From positions 265,973,426 to 266,037,425 of the forward strand of contig CP136063.1 of NCBI GenBank assembly GCA_032622095.1: a stretch of 64,000 nucleotides of DNA, read 5' to 3'. Below, piece after piece: positions 31,296 through 43,345 of the stretch. Origin of the DNA: Siphonodentalium dalli (taxonomy: Eukaryota; Mollusca; Scaphopoda; Gadilida; Siphonodentaliidae). The notes under the pieces were generated by a model. That model made no database searches and was not told where the DNA came from. It saw only the letters and a program-made list of their open reading frames with translations. Each line of letters starts with the position of its first letter. The stretch's first letter is position 1. Position numbers and translations under genes: made by a program.

Positions 31296-32275
31296 TGCCA
31301 TGTGAGGGGGTCAATCACAGTCAGGCGCCATGGGAGGGGTCAATCAGTCAGGCGCCATGTGAGGGAGTCAATCACAGTCAGGCGCCATGTGATGGGGTCA
31401 ATCAGTCAGACGCCTTGAGAGGGTGTATATCACCGGCAGACGCCATTGACGTCATGTGGGTCAATCACAATCAGTTACCATGGGAGGGGGTCAATCACAG
31501 TCAAGTGCCATGGGAGGGGTCAATCACAGTCAGGTGCCATGGGAGGGGGTCAATCACAGTCAGGCGCCATGGGAGGGGTCAATCAGTCAGGCGCCATGTG
31601 AGGGGGTCAATCACAATCAGTTGCCATGGGAGGGGGTCAATCACAGTCAGACGCCATGGGAGGGGGTCAACCACAAGCAGGCGCCATGTGAGGGTGTCTA
31701 CCACAGTCAGGCGCCATGGGAGGGGGTCAATCAGTCAGGCGCCATGGAATGGGGTCAATCAAAGTCAGGCGCCATGGGAGGGTGTATATCACAGTCAGAC
31801 GCCATGGGAGGGGGTCAATCACAGTCAGGCGCCATGGGGGGTCAATCACAGTCAGGTGCCATGGGAGGGGGTCAGTCACAGTCAGGTGCCATGGGAGGGG
31901 GTCAATCACAGTCAGACACCATGGGAGGGGGTCAATCACAGTAAGGTGCCACGTGAGGAGGTCAATCGGTCAGGCGCCATGTGAGGGGGTCAATCACAGT
32001 CAGGTGCCATGGGAGGGGGTCAATCACAGTCAGACGCGATGGGAGGGGATCAGTCACAGTCAGACGCCATGGGAGGGGGTCAATCACAGTCAGGTACCAT
32101 GGGAGGGGGGGTCAATCACAGCCAGACGCCATGGGAGGGGTCAATCAGTCAGACGCCATGTGAGGGGGGTCAATCACAGTCAGACGTCATGGGAGAGGGT
32201 CAATCACAGTCAGACGCCATGGGATGGGGTCAATCACAATCAGACGCCATGGGTGGGGTGTCTATCACAATGTCT
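31296..32275. repeat. 30-bp G-rich minisatellite, ~32 copies
   Basis: Consensus unit gtcaatcacagtcaggcgcc plus atgggagggg, with common variants acgccat, gtgccat, a missing cacag, and an extra G. The unit is a multiple of three, so both strands show long open frames with ten-residue repeats (for example GGGQSQSGAM). These are not supported as genes. Each unit carries gccatggg and a run of four to seven G. Length variants of 26-32 bp interrupt the phase. Confidence 0.9.
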
Positions 32276-32389
32276 GTTAACTATTTACATCCGTCAAAAA
32301 GTAAGTAAACAGGGGGCTTTAGAAAGTGTAGGAATTGTACTCTAAATTAGACAAATTTGATCTAATTATAAATCTATGTAGAAATGGAA

Positions 32390-35300
32390 AATCACAATCA
32401 AAGTGTCAATGACACTGTAGCTCAACTTGGAGATGGGACAGTGTCGTACATTATATCCAATGTCGAGGTTAGGAATGCGGAAAGTTTAAATGCTTAAGCA
32501 ATACCAGAGGTAAAGTCTATGAGCCATATGACGTTTGGCTCATTTGGTTTAACGAGAGGAAAATCACGATCGGCATATGTTTAACACATACATGTACCTT
32601 GGTGATAGTGATTAGCTATATTCAGCTTGGACGCTAAATTCCATAACATTCTATGTTCAAAGATTTAAAATGAAAGTGTCAATGACACTGTAGCTCATCT
32701 TGGGGAGGCGTTAATAATATTTTGCTGAGCAGTCTATAGAATGATAAAGTTTCAGTTAATGGATTGTACTGATTCATTTCAAACATTTCTCCCCTAAATG
32801 TGGGCTGCAGGGGTGTGCCGATGGGATTGAAATGTGAAATCCAAGTTGGCTCCAGGCGCCCATGTTTTTTAAACAAATTTCGGAAGACTTGGACAGCTTC
32901 CATCTAGGTAACACTAAAGAACCATATAAAGTTTGGTTGAGGGATGTGAGACGTAGGGTGCACCGAAGGATTTAAAGAGTAAAATCTGCGACCATGTTTT
33001 GTTAACGAAAATCGTTCAATACCGGTGGCTCCCATTTAGAGGTCACCCTGAAGATCCTTATGAAGTTTGGTGACGATCGGGTGAGGGTTGTGGCCTGTAG
33101 GTTGTGCCGAATGATTTAGTCATGCAAAGAGTAAAATCAATGGCTCCCATCTAGAGGTCACCATCAAGATGCATACAACGTTTGTTGATGATCGGACGAG
33201 GGGTGTGGTCTGTATGGTGTGCCGAATTATTTAGTCATGCAAAGAGTAAAATCCAAGATGGCCGCTGGCAGCCATGTTTTTCAACGAATTTCGGGAAAAA
33301 ATCGATGCCGAATGAGGTCACCCTCAAGATGCATACAAAAATTTGACCAAGCGCCACAAACAGATCAAACCCATATTCGAACTCGATCTGTATTTTGTGC
33401 TGAGAAACTCGCATACCAAATTTGGTATCGATCAGATATTTTTTTGTTTTAGTTATTGCAGCATGCATGAATTCTAAATCGAAAAAAGGCTCATAACTCC
33501 GTCAACAAAACGTGAATCAAACCCATATTCGAACTCGATCTGTATTTTGGGCTGAGAAACACATATACATATTTGATTCCGATCGGATGAAAATGTTTGA
33601 GTTATCACACCATGCGTAAATGTCTACGGGCAGACAGACAGACAGGAGGAAGGACGAACGACGAGTGGTAAGTCCGGACGTCGACATTATGTGTACCATA
33701 CTATGGTATGGGTAAAAAAATGAAAATGTCAATGACACTGTAGCTCAACTTAGGAAGGAGTTGTTTTATTCGAGCAATGAATAACATGATAAAGAAGGAA
33801 CTCGAAAAGTTAAGGGCTTGTATTGTGTAGATGAAATTATTTTCATTTCGAACATTTCTCCAATAAATGTGGGTTGCAGGGTGTGCCGATGGATTCAAAT
33901 TTGAAATCCTAGATGGCTGCTGTTTTGTTTTATAATAGCTGACAGCAATGTTTTTCCACGAACTTCGGAAATAATCGATGGCTCCCACCTAGAGGTCACC
34001 CACAATATTCACATACAGTTTGGAGACAATCGGATAAGGGATGTGGTCTGCAGGTTGTGCCAAAGGATTCAGTAATGCATAGAGTAAAATCCAAGATGGC
34101 TGCCGGCGGCTAGACCCCGAAGCCACGACAAATAGTTTTCGCGACTGGCTCCACCGATTTCGTGGCTGGTTAACTAGCTTAGCCGGCTCAGTCCCGACGT
34201 TCGTGGCTGACGAAGTATGGCGGCTCAGCCAGCTGAGACGTTATCAATCAGCGTACTTTCATTTCCGAAATATTCCTAATCCCCGGTACTGACCCCGTTT
34301 GTATTAGCGTTTGTGGTGAAACCGTGGAATTCCAGACCACACGTAATCTTTTGATGTTGGGCTTTTCCACTATGGCAAAAATACCCGCATGGATATACTA
34401 TGTAGTTTCCCATCTAATCGGTATAAGTTACATTGGGACTTCTGTCGACTTCAGACTGCTATCATCACTGGCATCTTGCATCATCATCATTGCATGATGA
34501 ATCCGATAGTAATGATATATAATATTTCAAACTATTTTCTATTATCTTCTACAGGTTATGTGCATATATTGACAAATGCCAGCGATGTCTGAGACTGGGT
34601 CGTGTCGATATAAACAATTTATATCTTAACCCTTGCAATACCGAATAGATGCACCCATTCAGTTGTATGAAAGCATGCATTGGGATAGTATATTCCACAT
34701 TAAGGGGCCGGTGTTCTGATAATATAACAACCATGGCGTGTCCATGTATGTATGCCAATATTAGGCAATGCGGTTTAGTTCTTTGCTATTCACAGTGCAG
34801 TTGAGCTTGACATATAAGCCCACGCACACGGTTCAGCCGTTTTACAATTCCGGCGGCGGAGATTTTTTTATGTGGCTGGCGTTAGAGATTATATGGCTGG
34901 CGGCGACTTGTGGTCAATATGGCTGGCAGCGGCGGCGTGCGATGGCGGCTTCGGGCTCTACCGGCGGCCATGTTTTTTCAACGAAAATTGTTCAAATTCG
35001 ATGGCTCCCATCTATAGAGGTGGTCGTAAACATGCCTGCAAATTTTCAAAACAATTCTCCAATTAAATGCGGGCTGCAGGCTGTGCCAATGGACTCAAAT
35101 TTGAAATCAAAGATGGCTGCTGGCGGCCATGTTCTTTGTCGAATTTCGGAAGATTCCCCGAATATCCATATGAAGTTTAGTGACGATCGGATGAGAGATA
35201 TGGCATGTTGGACGAGTCAAAGGATTTAGTCATCCAAAGAGTAAAATCCAAGATGGCTGGTGGTGGCCTTGTTTAATAACGATTTTCGGAAATAATCGAT

Positions 35301-35470
35301 AGCTCCCATCTATAGGTCACCCAGAAGATCCATATGAGGCTTGGTGGCGATCAGATGAGGAATAAGGCCTGTAGGGTGAGCCAAAGGATTTAGTCATGCA
35401 AAGATTAAAACTCATGATGGCTGCTGGCGGCCATGTTTTTTAAAATGTGATAGCTCCCGTCTAGAAGTGA
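32390..35470. repeat. Field of decayed repeats with 'aagatggc' and 'gtcaatgacactgtagctca' blocks
   Basis: Three starts with gtcaatgacactgtagctca lie at about 32405, 32671 and 33730. Degenerate units of roughly 150 bp follow: tttagtcatgcaaagagtaa, aatccaagatggc, ccatgtttttt, aacgaatttcgg, ctcccatctagaggtcacc and gacgatcgga. Units are seen near 32830, 32990, 33110, 33240, 33900, 34080, 34980, 35110, 35240 and 35400. A block at 33480-33715 matches the GACGGACG-type repeat. 34110-34260 is locally G+C-rich with repeated cgtggct. No coding gene is supported. Confidence 0.7.
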
Positions 35471-35495
35471 TCCTAAACATTCCTCAACATGACTA

Positions 35496-35565
35496 ATGGT
35501 AATTATAATGAAAATGTATTTATGATTGACTGGAGTCATAAATTCATTTTCATTATAATTACCAT
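35496..35565. repeat. 30-bp-stem hairpin, one mismatch
   Basis: The left arm atggtaattataatgaaaat... (35496-35525) is matched inversely at 35536-35565 with a single mismatch. Loop ttgactggag. Short size and near-perfect pairing suggest a recent origin or constraint. Confidence 0.85.
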
Positions 35566-36274
35566 GTTGTTAGCATCGTGTAGTAATATTGTAGTTTGTT
35601 CTCATCCATGGCCCAAATTCATTTATTTATTAGTTGCATATATTATGTTGAGCATAAAAGGAGATGAACCCATAAATGGCCGGATTTAGGGTACAGCTCC
35701 CCTTTAAATCGAACATATAGCATAGATTGGTTATAAAGGATAATGATTGTTTCCTTCAAATTGATAGTTTGAAATTGAGATTTTTTGAAAATTCACGAAT
35801 GGGGCGCTTCCTTAAACAACCTACTCCAACGACATACAGAGTTCTCACTTTGTGTGCACATTATCAACTTAAATGCCCAGTTAATTTTCGAACGCCCAGA
35901 TCACATTATATAAAATATATGCCACGTTATATACCATTTGAAAGAGGAAGCTCCAAAACATTGTATTATCAACTTATCCGGTGAACATGTTGTTTTTGTT
36001 GAGGTACCGACGTGTTTTTGTGCTTAAGTTTCATCTGGATTGTCCAACAAAGCCTATTAATTTAAATGGAAGTGGAATTGCTTTATATCTTAGCTTGAAT
36101 TATGTTGCATTCTGGTAGCCAAACGGGGGAAATGTTTCTATTTTATATTACCCTATGGGCACCTTTGAGACACACGAGCCAAATGTTATATTATTTTATG
36201 AATTATAGTATTTTAATAGTATTTTAATCACATCTTGTCGCATAGATTGTTATTAAAACCGTAGATTATGGCAC
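35566..36274. other. No gene recognised
   Basis: An 85-codon plus-strand frame (35727-35984) has balanced composition (LCAHYQLKCPVNF) but no recognised domain and no clear splice sites. It is left unassigned. Confidence 0.4.
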
Positions 36275-37275
36275 TATAAACAAAATAAAAGGTCGGCCGA
36301 CCACAGTGTCCCCCGACAACGTGACAAGTCGATGCCGCTTTGTTAAAGAAATTAAAAACATGTTGAAATGTTCTAAGTCGAAAGGGTTAATAATTCCGTA
36401 AAAAAATAAATTTTCCGTCATCTATATACATGTTGCATATCTGCAATATGTGGGTAACAATACTCTGAAGTTTCAAGTATCTACGATCAAAACTGTAGGA
36501 GCAGTTGATTACACCATGAAGGTACCCTCATACAGAAAATTATAAAAAAAAAAAAATTCAAAGTCGAAAGGCCCATAACTCTGGGAAAAATCATTGGATC
36601 AAACTCAAATTCGAACTTGACCTGTATTTTGATATGAACGACCACAAAAAATCAGAATTTCCAATTAAACAATCCAAACTTGAGTTATCCGGAAACCAAA
36701 GAAAAAAACAAGAAAACTTGAATTTTTTAAGTCGAAAAGCCCATAACTCTGAGAAAAAATTGTACTTGACCTTTATTTTAATATCAATGACTCACACAAA
36801 AAACGGTATTTTCTATTGAACAGTCCAAACTTGAGTTATCATCCGGAAACCAAAGAAAAAAAGTAGTAAATTGAATTTTCTAAGTCGAAAAAAGTCCATA
36901 ACTCTAGGAAAAATCATCGGATCAAACTCAAATTCGAACTCAACCTGTATCTTGATATGACTGATCCACATAAAAACCGTATTTGCAATTAAAGGATCCA
37001 AACTTGAGATATCATCCGGAAACCGAAAAAGTGAGAAATTTTCAAAGTAAAAAAAAACGTTGAAAAAGGGAAATAACTCCATAAAAGAACATCGGATTAA
37101 ACCCAGAATTGCAGAGCACCTGTGTTCTTGGTTGAGACACCTACGTACCAGGTTTCAATCAAATCGGATGATCATTACTCGAGTTATAACTCCGGACGAA
37201 GGGACGGACGAACGGACGCACGGACGGAGCTGATTACAATAGTCCCCCGAAAATAAATTTTACGGGGGACAATAA
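36275..37275. repeat. Decayed repeat with 3-4 internal ~160-bp units and GACGGACG end
   Basis: Units share cccataactctggRaaaaat, catcggatcaaactcaaatt, cgaacttgacctgtattt and ccaaacttgagttatc. The right end has cgaagggacggacgaacgga and then a palindrome cccccgaaaataaattttacgggggac. The left end near 36290 has cgaccacagtgtcccccgac. Same class as 11571-12430. No coding. Confidence 0.65.
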
Positions 37276-38465
37276 TCGGTGGCTCGAAAATTAAATAGGC
37301 TTTAAAAATACAACTAAATGCTCATAAATTGCCTTGCAGTCAGGCGCGATATAAATGCTCTCAAAAACACATTTATAACATAATAATTATTATGTCTTAC
37401 AAAAGTAGAACCATAATAATTCGATGTTTATGCATGGAAGTGCATCAAACGCATGTGGAAAATCTTCGAGCAACGATCAGCTCACATATCCCGGTTGTTC
37501 ATGGATGAAAATAAATGAACACTCTATGATATATCAAAACAAACATTCTAAACCAGACTGGTAAAATATATATTTGCAACCACACACAGATGGGGAAATC
37601 ATATACTATTCATAATGTTAAACACAATATTTACATAAATCATCATACCTCAGAATGATACTAATCATTTCATAGCGTGTATATTTTATCAACATTTTAT
37701 TGGCATTAAAATGTTAATTGAAAATTCTAAGTTAGCTACAGGTTTCGTCATTACTCCATTGAAGATAAGAATTCGTCCGTTCGATTGACGATCGATCAGA
37801 CAGTGGCGGAGATGTTGACCTTTACTCTTTAGCTCGATGGTGAAATTTAGGTGGTGTTCATTCATAACCCGGGTAAAATCATATCCGCTTTAGTCGTCCG
37901 ATTCATAGGGAATTCATACTGCCCAAAGTAAGATATGAAACGACCAGGCGTTGCAGAAAAACGGTTTTCATATTCTAGCTGAAGCGATTCAATACCAGCT
38001 ATAGGTTGTCGTATTATATCGATTTATATTCGCTCAAACCCGTGAAGTTATATGTTTATCTGGGGCCATGGGTGATTGCCTTTCAAAATTTAACTCTCGA
38101 GCTCTATTACTTTGCAATAACTAATAGACCAGACCGCTTGTCACCTATACGGATTCGTTTATCAGTTTGCTTGAACTGGATAACCTTTTCACAAGTTGTC
38201 ACGCATCTGAGATAGATATATTGACAGATACGCCCACTCGAAGCCGATGTCAAAATAATTACATAAATAAAATTTGAGTACAAGTATAGTAACATAAACA
38301 TATTAATTGTTCATGTTTGGTATTCACACCGTTTATGTAGAAAGATTTCGACCACATTGCAGATGATATTACATGTTTTGGGTTCATCATTTCTCAAGTT
38401 GATTAATTTATTTCTGTTGGTCAGCCATATCGTTAAAGGTCTGAATATTGTCACTTATTTCAGCA
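37276..38465. other. No gene recognised
   Basis: Only short frames; A+T-rich. Confidence 0.55.
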
Positions 38466-38469
38466 AACA

Positions 38470-38645
38470 AACGCTCTCCTATTATTTTTATAAATGGGGC
38501 ATCGCATAATGAAGTGTTCTTCGGTTTCTACCTCCATTCCACACTTTTTGCAAATTTACTCATCAGGGGGTACTTTAGGTTTTGTCTGTCTGCCTTTCTC
38601 AATTTCTAAACTATATTGCTGATCTGAAGCTTTGTAAAAGATAAT
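38470..38645 (-). pseudogene. LINE C-terminal zinc-finger tail, decayed
   Basis: Read on the minus strand: YSLEIEKGRQTKPKVPPDE, then a stop, then ICKKCGMEVETEEHFIMRCP and IYKNNRRAF. The C-x2-C...H-x4-C pattern with C-P-x-Y is the finger at the end of many LINE polymerases. Nothing of the RT is seen upstream, and the stop shows it is dead. It belongs to another family than the two plus-strand LINEs. Confidence 0.65.
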
Positions 38646-39054
38646 TAAACGGCGAAATTTTTAACGAGGTTCAAATGACATATTGTTATATTGGATGTGT
38701 CTCTCGCCAACCTTGGTCTAACGGTTTATATTCAAGACTACATTATATCTGAAACAACAGTAATAGAAAATTTAGGCTGCCAAGCACGTTGTCATTGAAC
38801 GGGTACTGATTTTTAAAATCAATATGAATTTATTTTAAAATAATAATGTGAGACTTCAAAACACACCTTATAATATTCGCTTTTTAAATGTTTTTCCGGT
38901 ATCGAGGTAGGTCTATAGATACTTAAAGTACCTTTCTCTACGGGCATTATGTGTCCCAGAAAGACGCATCAATTTCAAAAATACAACTTTCAACACGGTG
39001 TTTCGGTACCAAACAAACAAGTCATGTGCACGGCATCGAACATCGTTCCGTGCC

Positions 39055-39180
39055 AGTCTATTTCTGATATGGTATAAATAAAGAGCGTTTATTCACTTTT
39101 GTGCGAATTTTTTTTTTTTAAATGGGAAATCGCTGTGCCCATGCAAGTATTTTTCAGAGCATACGAAGCCGGTATATAGT
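39055..39180. repeat. Dispersed repeat with 'ataaagagcgttt'
   Basis: gatatggtataaataaagag, cgtttattcac and tatttttcagagcatacgaa match 42960-43080 and less well 43610-43780. Function unknown. Confidence 0.6.
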
Positions 39181-40053
39181 TAGTGTATATATGTCAATAT
39201 ATGTATATCTCCTTCCAAATTATACGTTGACAAAATTTGGAAGCCCGAATGAGCCATGTCAGATTAAACTATTATTTTTAAACCGGTACCTCAAGCTTCT
39301 TCAATTTCCAGCCTAATACCCCGGAATTAAGTTGGAAATCTGGTAAATGATTTGGGCATTTAAATACAAAACTTATACAGAAACAAGGACAACATCACAA
39401 TTATCATGTGGTTTGAAAAACATTTTCCACATTACTGAATCCGAGATGAAAAATCAAACTTACAAATCCGCCGTGATCTTTTCAAACTGATGATTAATTA
39501 TTTGGATGTTTGAAGCATGAGCGTTATATTAAGAACTGACAAACCCAACATAGACCGGTTGATATGAAAATTGATCCGTCACTATTTCAATGCACGTATA
39601 CTGAACAAGCATAAACTAGAAATGGCGTAGTTTCTTGCCGTATAACGTAACATGTTGCACTGGAATAGGTTACGGACATGTCCCTCCGAATTCAAGATGG
39701 TCGCCTATAAGTCAGAAAATTAGGCAATCTCAGATTAAATACGACAGGTGTTTTTTGGGGGGGGGGGGGCGCTGACTTTTTATACAGTGCTATCCCCTGA
39801 GTATGGCATTTCTTATACGCTTTGCGACGTTGTGCGATATATGTTGTGTTTGTTAGTTGCCCGTTATTTCGTTAAAATACGGTTTAAAAATTGCAAAACT
39901 TGGTAACACCCTTGCCCGATGATATTGGAATCACATTGTGGGGATACTTTAAAGAAATAACGGACAACTATTCACACTTATTGACAAAATCAACTAGAAC
40001 ATTTAGAAGTTTCGAGAAGAAAACAGTTATCGTTTCTGGCTTCCTCATCTAAA
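39181..40053. other. No gene recognised
   Basis: Short frames only. A G run lies near 39758-39769. Confidence 0.5.
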
Positions 40054-40057
40054 TTAA

Positions 40058-40449
40058 CCCTTTACCCAACAGAAGGGCCCTGTGCCAATGCATTCTCTTA
40101 TATATGCGAGTCGACCATAGGTCGCCTCGCATATATAAGAGAATGCATTGGCTTAACACATTAAAAATTATAAAATTGTTAAAGAATGTAAGAAAAAATG
40201 GTAAAAAGTGTTAAAAAAAGATTTTTTTTAGGCCAATGCATTCTCTTATATATGCGAGGCGACCTATGGTCGACTCGCATATATAAGAGAATGCATTGGC
40301 ACAGGGCATAACTGTAACTATCACAATGTGGTCAAGGAGCCGGTTCCAATGATATCCATATTTGTATGGTTCTATTGAGACAGACCGAAGATATTTTAGG
40401 CTGTTGAAGCTTTATTTGGCCGGTTTTGGCCGGTTTGTTGGGTAAAGGG
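40058..40449. mobile_element. piggyBac-like MITE, second copy (392 bp)
   Basis: TTAA at 40054-40057 and 40450-40453. Ends and interior match 4876-5257 almost base for base. The main difference is an extra agtgttaaaa in the spacer. Palindromes at 40084-40152 and 40232-40300 are intact, where the first copy has one change (ttatct). High identity implies both inserted recently. Confidence 0.9.
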
Positions 40450-40764
40450 TTAATAAGTGACTCGCAGTTAATTTTGATTTTTAGCTGTGGTGATGATATT
40501 GACGAATGTTTAGTATACTAATTTTGACCCGGTGAAATAATCGAAAAGTTAGGATATTCGCCTTATTTTGTGTCGAACTGAGTGAAATTCATTCATCGGC
40601 AGCCATTTCGTACACGGTATACGGAGAATGTTGAGGATTGCCGAATGAAGTACGTAAACAGTTGTACATGACCTCAAATGCGTAGCTGTTTGTTGTCAGG
40701 ATTCAAGACTAGAAATTGCGATGAAACCGTGAGAAGAATGTTGTGCCCACCCGAAGGACGACTG

Positions 40765-41285
40765 TTGTTGAATTGGTCACGCTCATCGTTTTTGTTTTGC
40801 GACCCAGGTTCCCGAAATTCTGATAAAGTTACCCAAGTTGAGGAGAATTGTGATGAAGTTACCCGGATTGAGCAAATCTCACCATATGCATTTTAATTAA
40901 AGCTACAATAATGCCCTAAGTAATCGACTCCTTTAACCACTGCAGAATTATGGGTAACTTTTCAGGATTTAGTCGGAAATATGGCTTGTTGCCATTCATC
41001 GGAAAGCTCTCGGGGAAAAGTTACCCATAATTCTGCTGTGGTTAAAGGAGTCGATTACTTAGGGCATTACTGTATAGGGGAAATACTGTCCAGTTTTTTG
41101 GCAAGTGATACCCCTCGTTGATAATAAATTAAGAAATACTTGAGGTGGTTATTTTGGTCGCAAAAATTAATATTTGGTTATTATACATGAAATTGTATTA
41201 ACCTGTGTATACCTTTGTCACAATTTCGCCCAACCTGGGTAACTTTATCACAAGAAAACAACGAGAGTGACCAATTCAATTATGT
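40765..41285. mobile_element. Nested fold-back with 'ttggtcac' arms
   Basis: The outer arms (gaattggtcacgctcatcgt, 40769 on; inverse aacgagagtgaccaattcaa, to 41279) are imperfect. Inside them gataaagttaccca-like phrases recur. The core 40909-41069 is a nearly perfect fold-back. The two-level structure suggests one element inside another, or an extended palindrome. Confidence 0.6.
40909..41069. mobile_element. Inner fold-back, 55-bp arms (161 bp)
   Basis: The left arm taatgccctaagtaatcgac...gggtaacttttc is matched inversely with one difference. The loop includes a 25-base stretch (about 40989-41013) identical to part of the LINE leader at 21212-21236. Confidence 0.8.
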
Positions 41286-41344
41286 CAAATGATGACAGAA
41301 TGCTGACAGAAATTTCACTTTATATTTTTCAGCAGATCATGATG

Positions 41345-41495
41345 CAATATAGTTTCTAAAGTTAAAGGCCTTCCCCTGCCAACCTTCAGCTCATTTGTGC
41401 TAGGATCATTCAGTGATGACAGTGAACAAGAAGCTGCCAACAATCAGCAGAAAGCTAGGCCAACAGTTGCCTGGAACTGCCTTGTTAGCGAAACT
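41345..41495 (+). CDS. Candidate exon of an unknown gene
   Basis: One frame reads SKVKGLPLPTFSSFVLGS, then FSDDSEQEAANNQQKARP and TVAWNCLVSET. It ends at a strong donor, ACT|GTAAGA (41495/41496). A pyrimidine-rich acceptor tttttcag lies at about 41331, but a TGA falls between it and the open part in this frame. So either the acceptor is the later atatag or this is not an exon. No domain is recognised and neighbouring exons were not found. Confidence 0.25.
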
Positions 41496-41741
41496 GTAAG
41501 ATACTAGTATAATAAATGCCCCGAGATTTGCGCAACTGAACATCATTGTGGTATATATTTGACATGTTACGCTGTCAAACTCTGTACATTTAGTCATCCG
41601 TGCATTCATTTTATGTTTGTTGTTGTTATAATTATTTAATCTTAAATTCAAATTGAGTTTATGAAATTTGAATTAATTAAAAATCATGTTTATCATTAAA
41701 AAGTAATATGTTTTCTTATCCACATTGCAACATACCTTTTA

Positions 41742-42125
41742 GGGTACGTTCATACGCTGGTAAGTTTGTACGGTTTGTTTTTGCGGGCATTTCGTCATAG
41801 AAAACCACATGGTTATGAACGGAAACGTGCACATAACATGCATGTTTACCAAAGCGAAAAATATGAGAAGTAACATTTTTGTTGTTCCACTTGTAACAGT
41901 GCTACTGGAATTTGCCTTCAAATACCTGCATTATTTATTCTTGCGAGATAATTGCATGATATTTACAGGCAAATTCCGGTAGCATCGTTACTAGTGAAAC
42001 TACAGAGATTTTACGTCGCACGTAGTTAGCTGTGGCACATATGTACTTTATGTGCTTGTTTCCTATCATACGACAAAATGCCTGCAAACAATACCGTGCA
42101 AACTTGCCAGTGTATGAACGTACCC
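41742..42125. mobile_element. MITE with GGGTACGTTCATACGCTGG ends (384 bp)
   Basis: The inverted ends GGGTACGTTCATACGCTGGT and the matching ...CCAGTGTATGAACGTACCC differ at about one base over 20. TA flanks both sides, though ttta/taaa also pairs, so the duplication is ambiguous. Related elements: 45512-45929, and an apparent left end at 47589. Confidence 0.8.
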
Positions 42126-42361
42126 TAAATAGATGAATAAAAGGATCAATTGACAGGGCTGATAGGGGCTTGTGCTTATGAAGAGCGAGAAAGAGTCCCG
42201 TTCAATTGAATTCAGTTGAACTTAGATAATGCATTTGCGGCTCCATTGTGTGGTTAACATACGTCCATCGATATGCGATAAAGGAAACACTTTAAAGATA
42301 CGGGCGGCGTTGGCGGTGGGTATTCTGTTAAAATATTCACCTCCGTCAAAAACCGCCATAA

Positions 42362-42815
42362 ACAGAAAGAATAGTAAAATATAGACATACTTTGTTCTTT
42401 TACCAATGGCATAAACAGTATGTTATTGTCAAATTTTCCCCCTTTGTTATGTAAACAAAAGCATAAAAAGTTACGTTCCTGGCTTTTGTTTATATCCGGG
42501 TATGGTAAACACAAAGAACGTTATTTGTTACTGTTTTCCTGATATGGAAATAACAAAGAGCGTTTATATCATTTGTGTGTGATTAACCAATAGAATTGCG
42601 CTGTGTTATGCAAACAGAAGCACAACTTCTGTAACGCGAGCAGGCTCTTGTTTGCGTACACAATTGTACGTCTTGACGACAATATACTATTTACGCGCTG
42701 ATTATGTTTGGCATATGAACAAAACTATATATATTTTAATATTCCTTCTGTTGATGCTGATTTGAACAAATATGAATATTTCTGCAACGAACGCCGCCCG
42801 TGCCTTTAATTATCG
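42362..42815. repeat. ~450-bp dispersed repeat, plus-orientation copy
   Basis: Inverse match to 63555-64000 over the whole length. Shared: cataaacagtatgttattgt, ttactgttttcctgatat, acgcgctgattatgtttggc and caaatatgaatatttctgca. Contains ataacaaagagcgttt, linking it to the 'agagcgttt' family at 39055 and 42960. Confidence 0.8.
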
Positions 42816-43106
42816 AACCCCTGTAATCAAATCACTTGCAACTTCAGAACACACATTCATTTCCGAATATTTAGCGATCTATTTACCGAATTGGAACACT
42901 TCTGTTAAAGCTAGCCACTTGAAGGTTTGCGCTCCAAAATTTTGTACGGCATGGAACAGAAAAGAGCATTTCGTGCTAATCTATTCCTGATATGGTAGGA
43001 ATAAAGAGCGTTTGTTTCACTTCTGTTGCGGCTGGAAAATGGCTGTGACCATGGACAGTATTTTTCAGAGCGCATGAAGCCGGTTTATCCATATTTTATG
43101 GAACAC

Positions 43107-43345
43107 TATTAGGGGCACTTACTAATGGCGCTTTCGGCGCCCGCCAAAACATGCGCCATACAGTAGCGCACCGAAAGTGCCGCTTCTAACGCGCGCTGAA
43201 ATGTGCGCCATTATCGCACATTTTGGCGCGCGCCAAAACCTCCAAAACGTGCACATTTCTAACGGCGCACATTTTGGCGCTTTCGGTGCGCTACTAATGG
43301 CGCATGTTTTGGCGCCGAGAGCGCCACTAGGACGCGGCCCTATTA
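43107..43345. mobile_element. G+C-rich fold-back with GGCGC motifs
   Basis: The outer ends tattaggggcacttactaatg and the inverse of cactaggacgcggccctatta pair imperfectly. Inside, ggcgctttcgg(c/t)gc and atgttttggcgc blocks repeat on both strands, so the whole segment can fold. Its base composition is far from the surrounding A+T-rich DNA. Confidence 0.7.
43221..43238. promoter_or_regulatory. Perfect 18-bp E2F-like palindrome
   Basis: TTTTGGCGCGCGCCAAAA is a self-complementary double E2F/DP consensus (TTTSGCGC on each strand). Further single TTTTGGCGC copies occur at about 43270 and 43308. Binding is inference; no gene start is known nearby. Confidence 0.4.

Noticed and set aside
31208-32345. 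Gly/Gln/Ser-rich repeat proteins
   Set aside because: Explained by the 30-bp minisatellite. Several overlapping frames are open at once and each is broken wherever the unit length varies.
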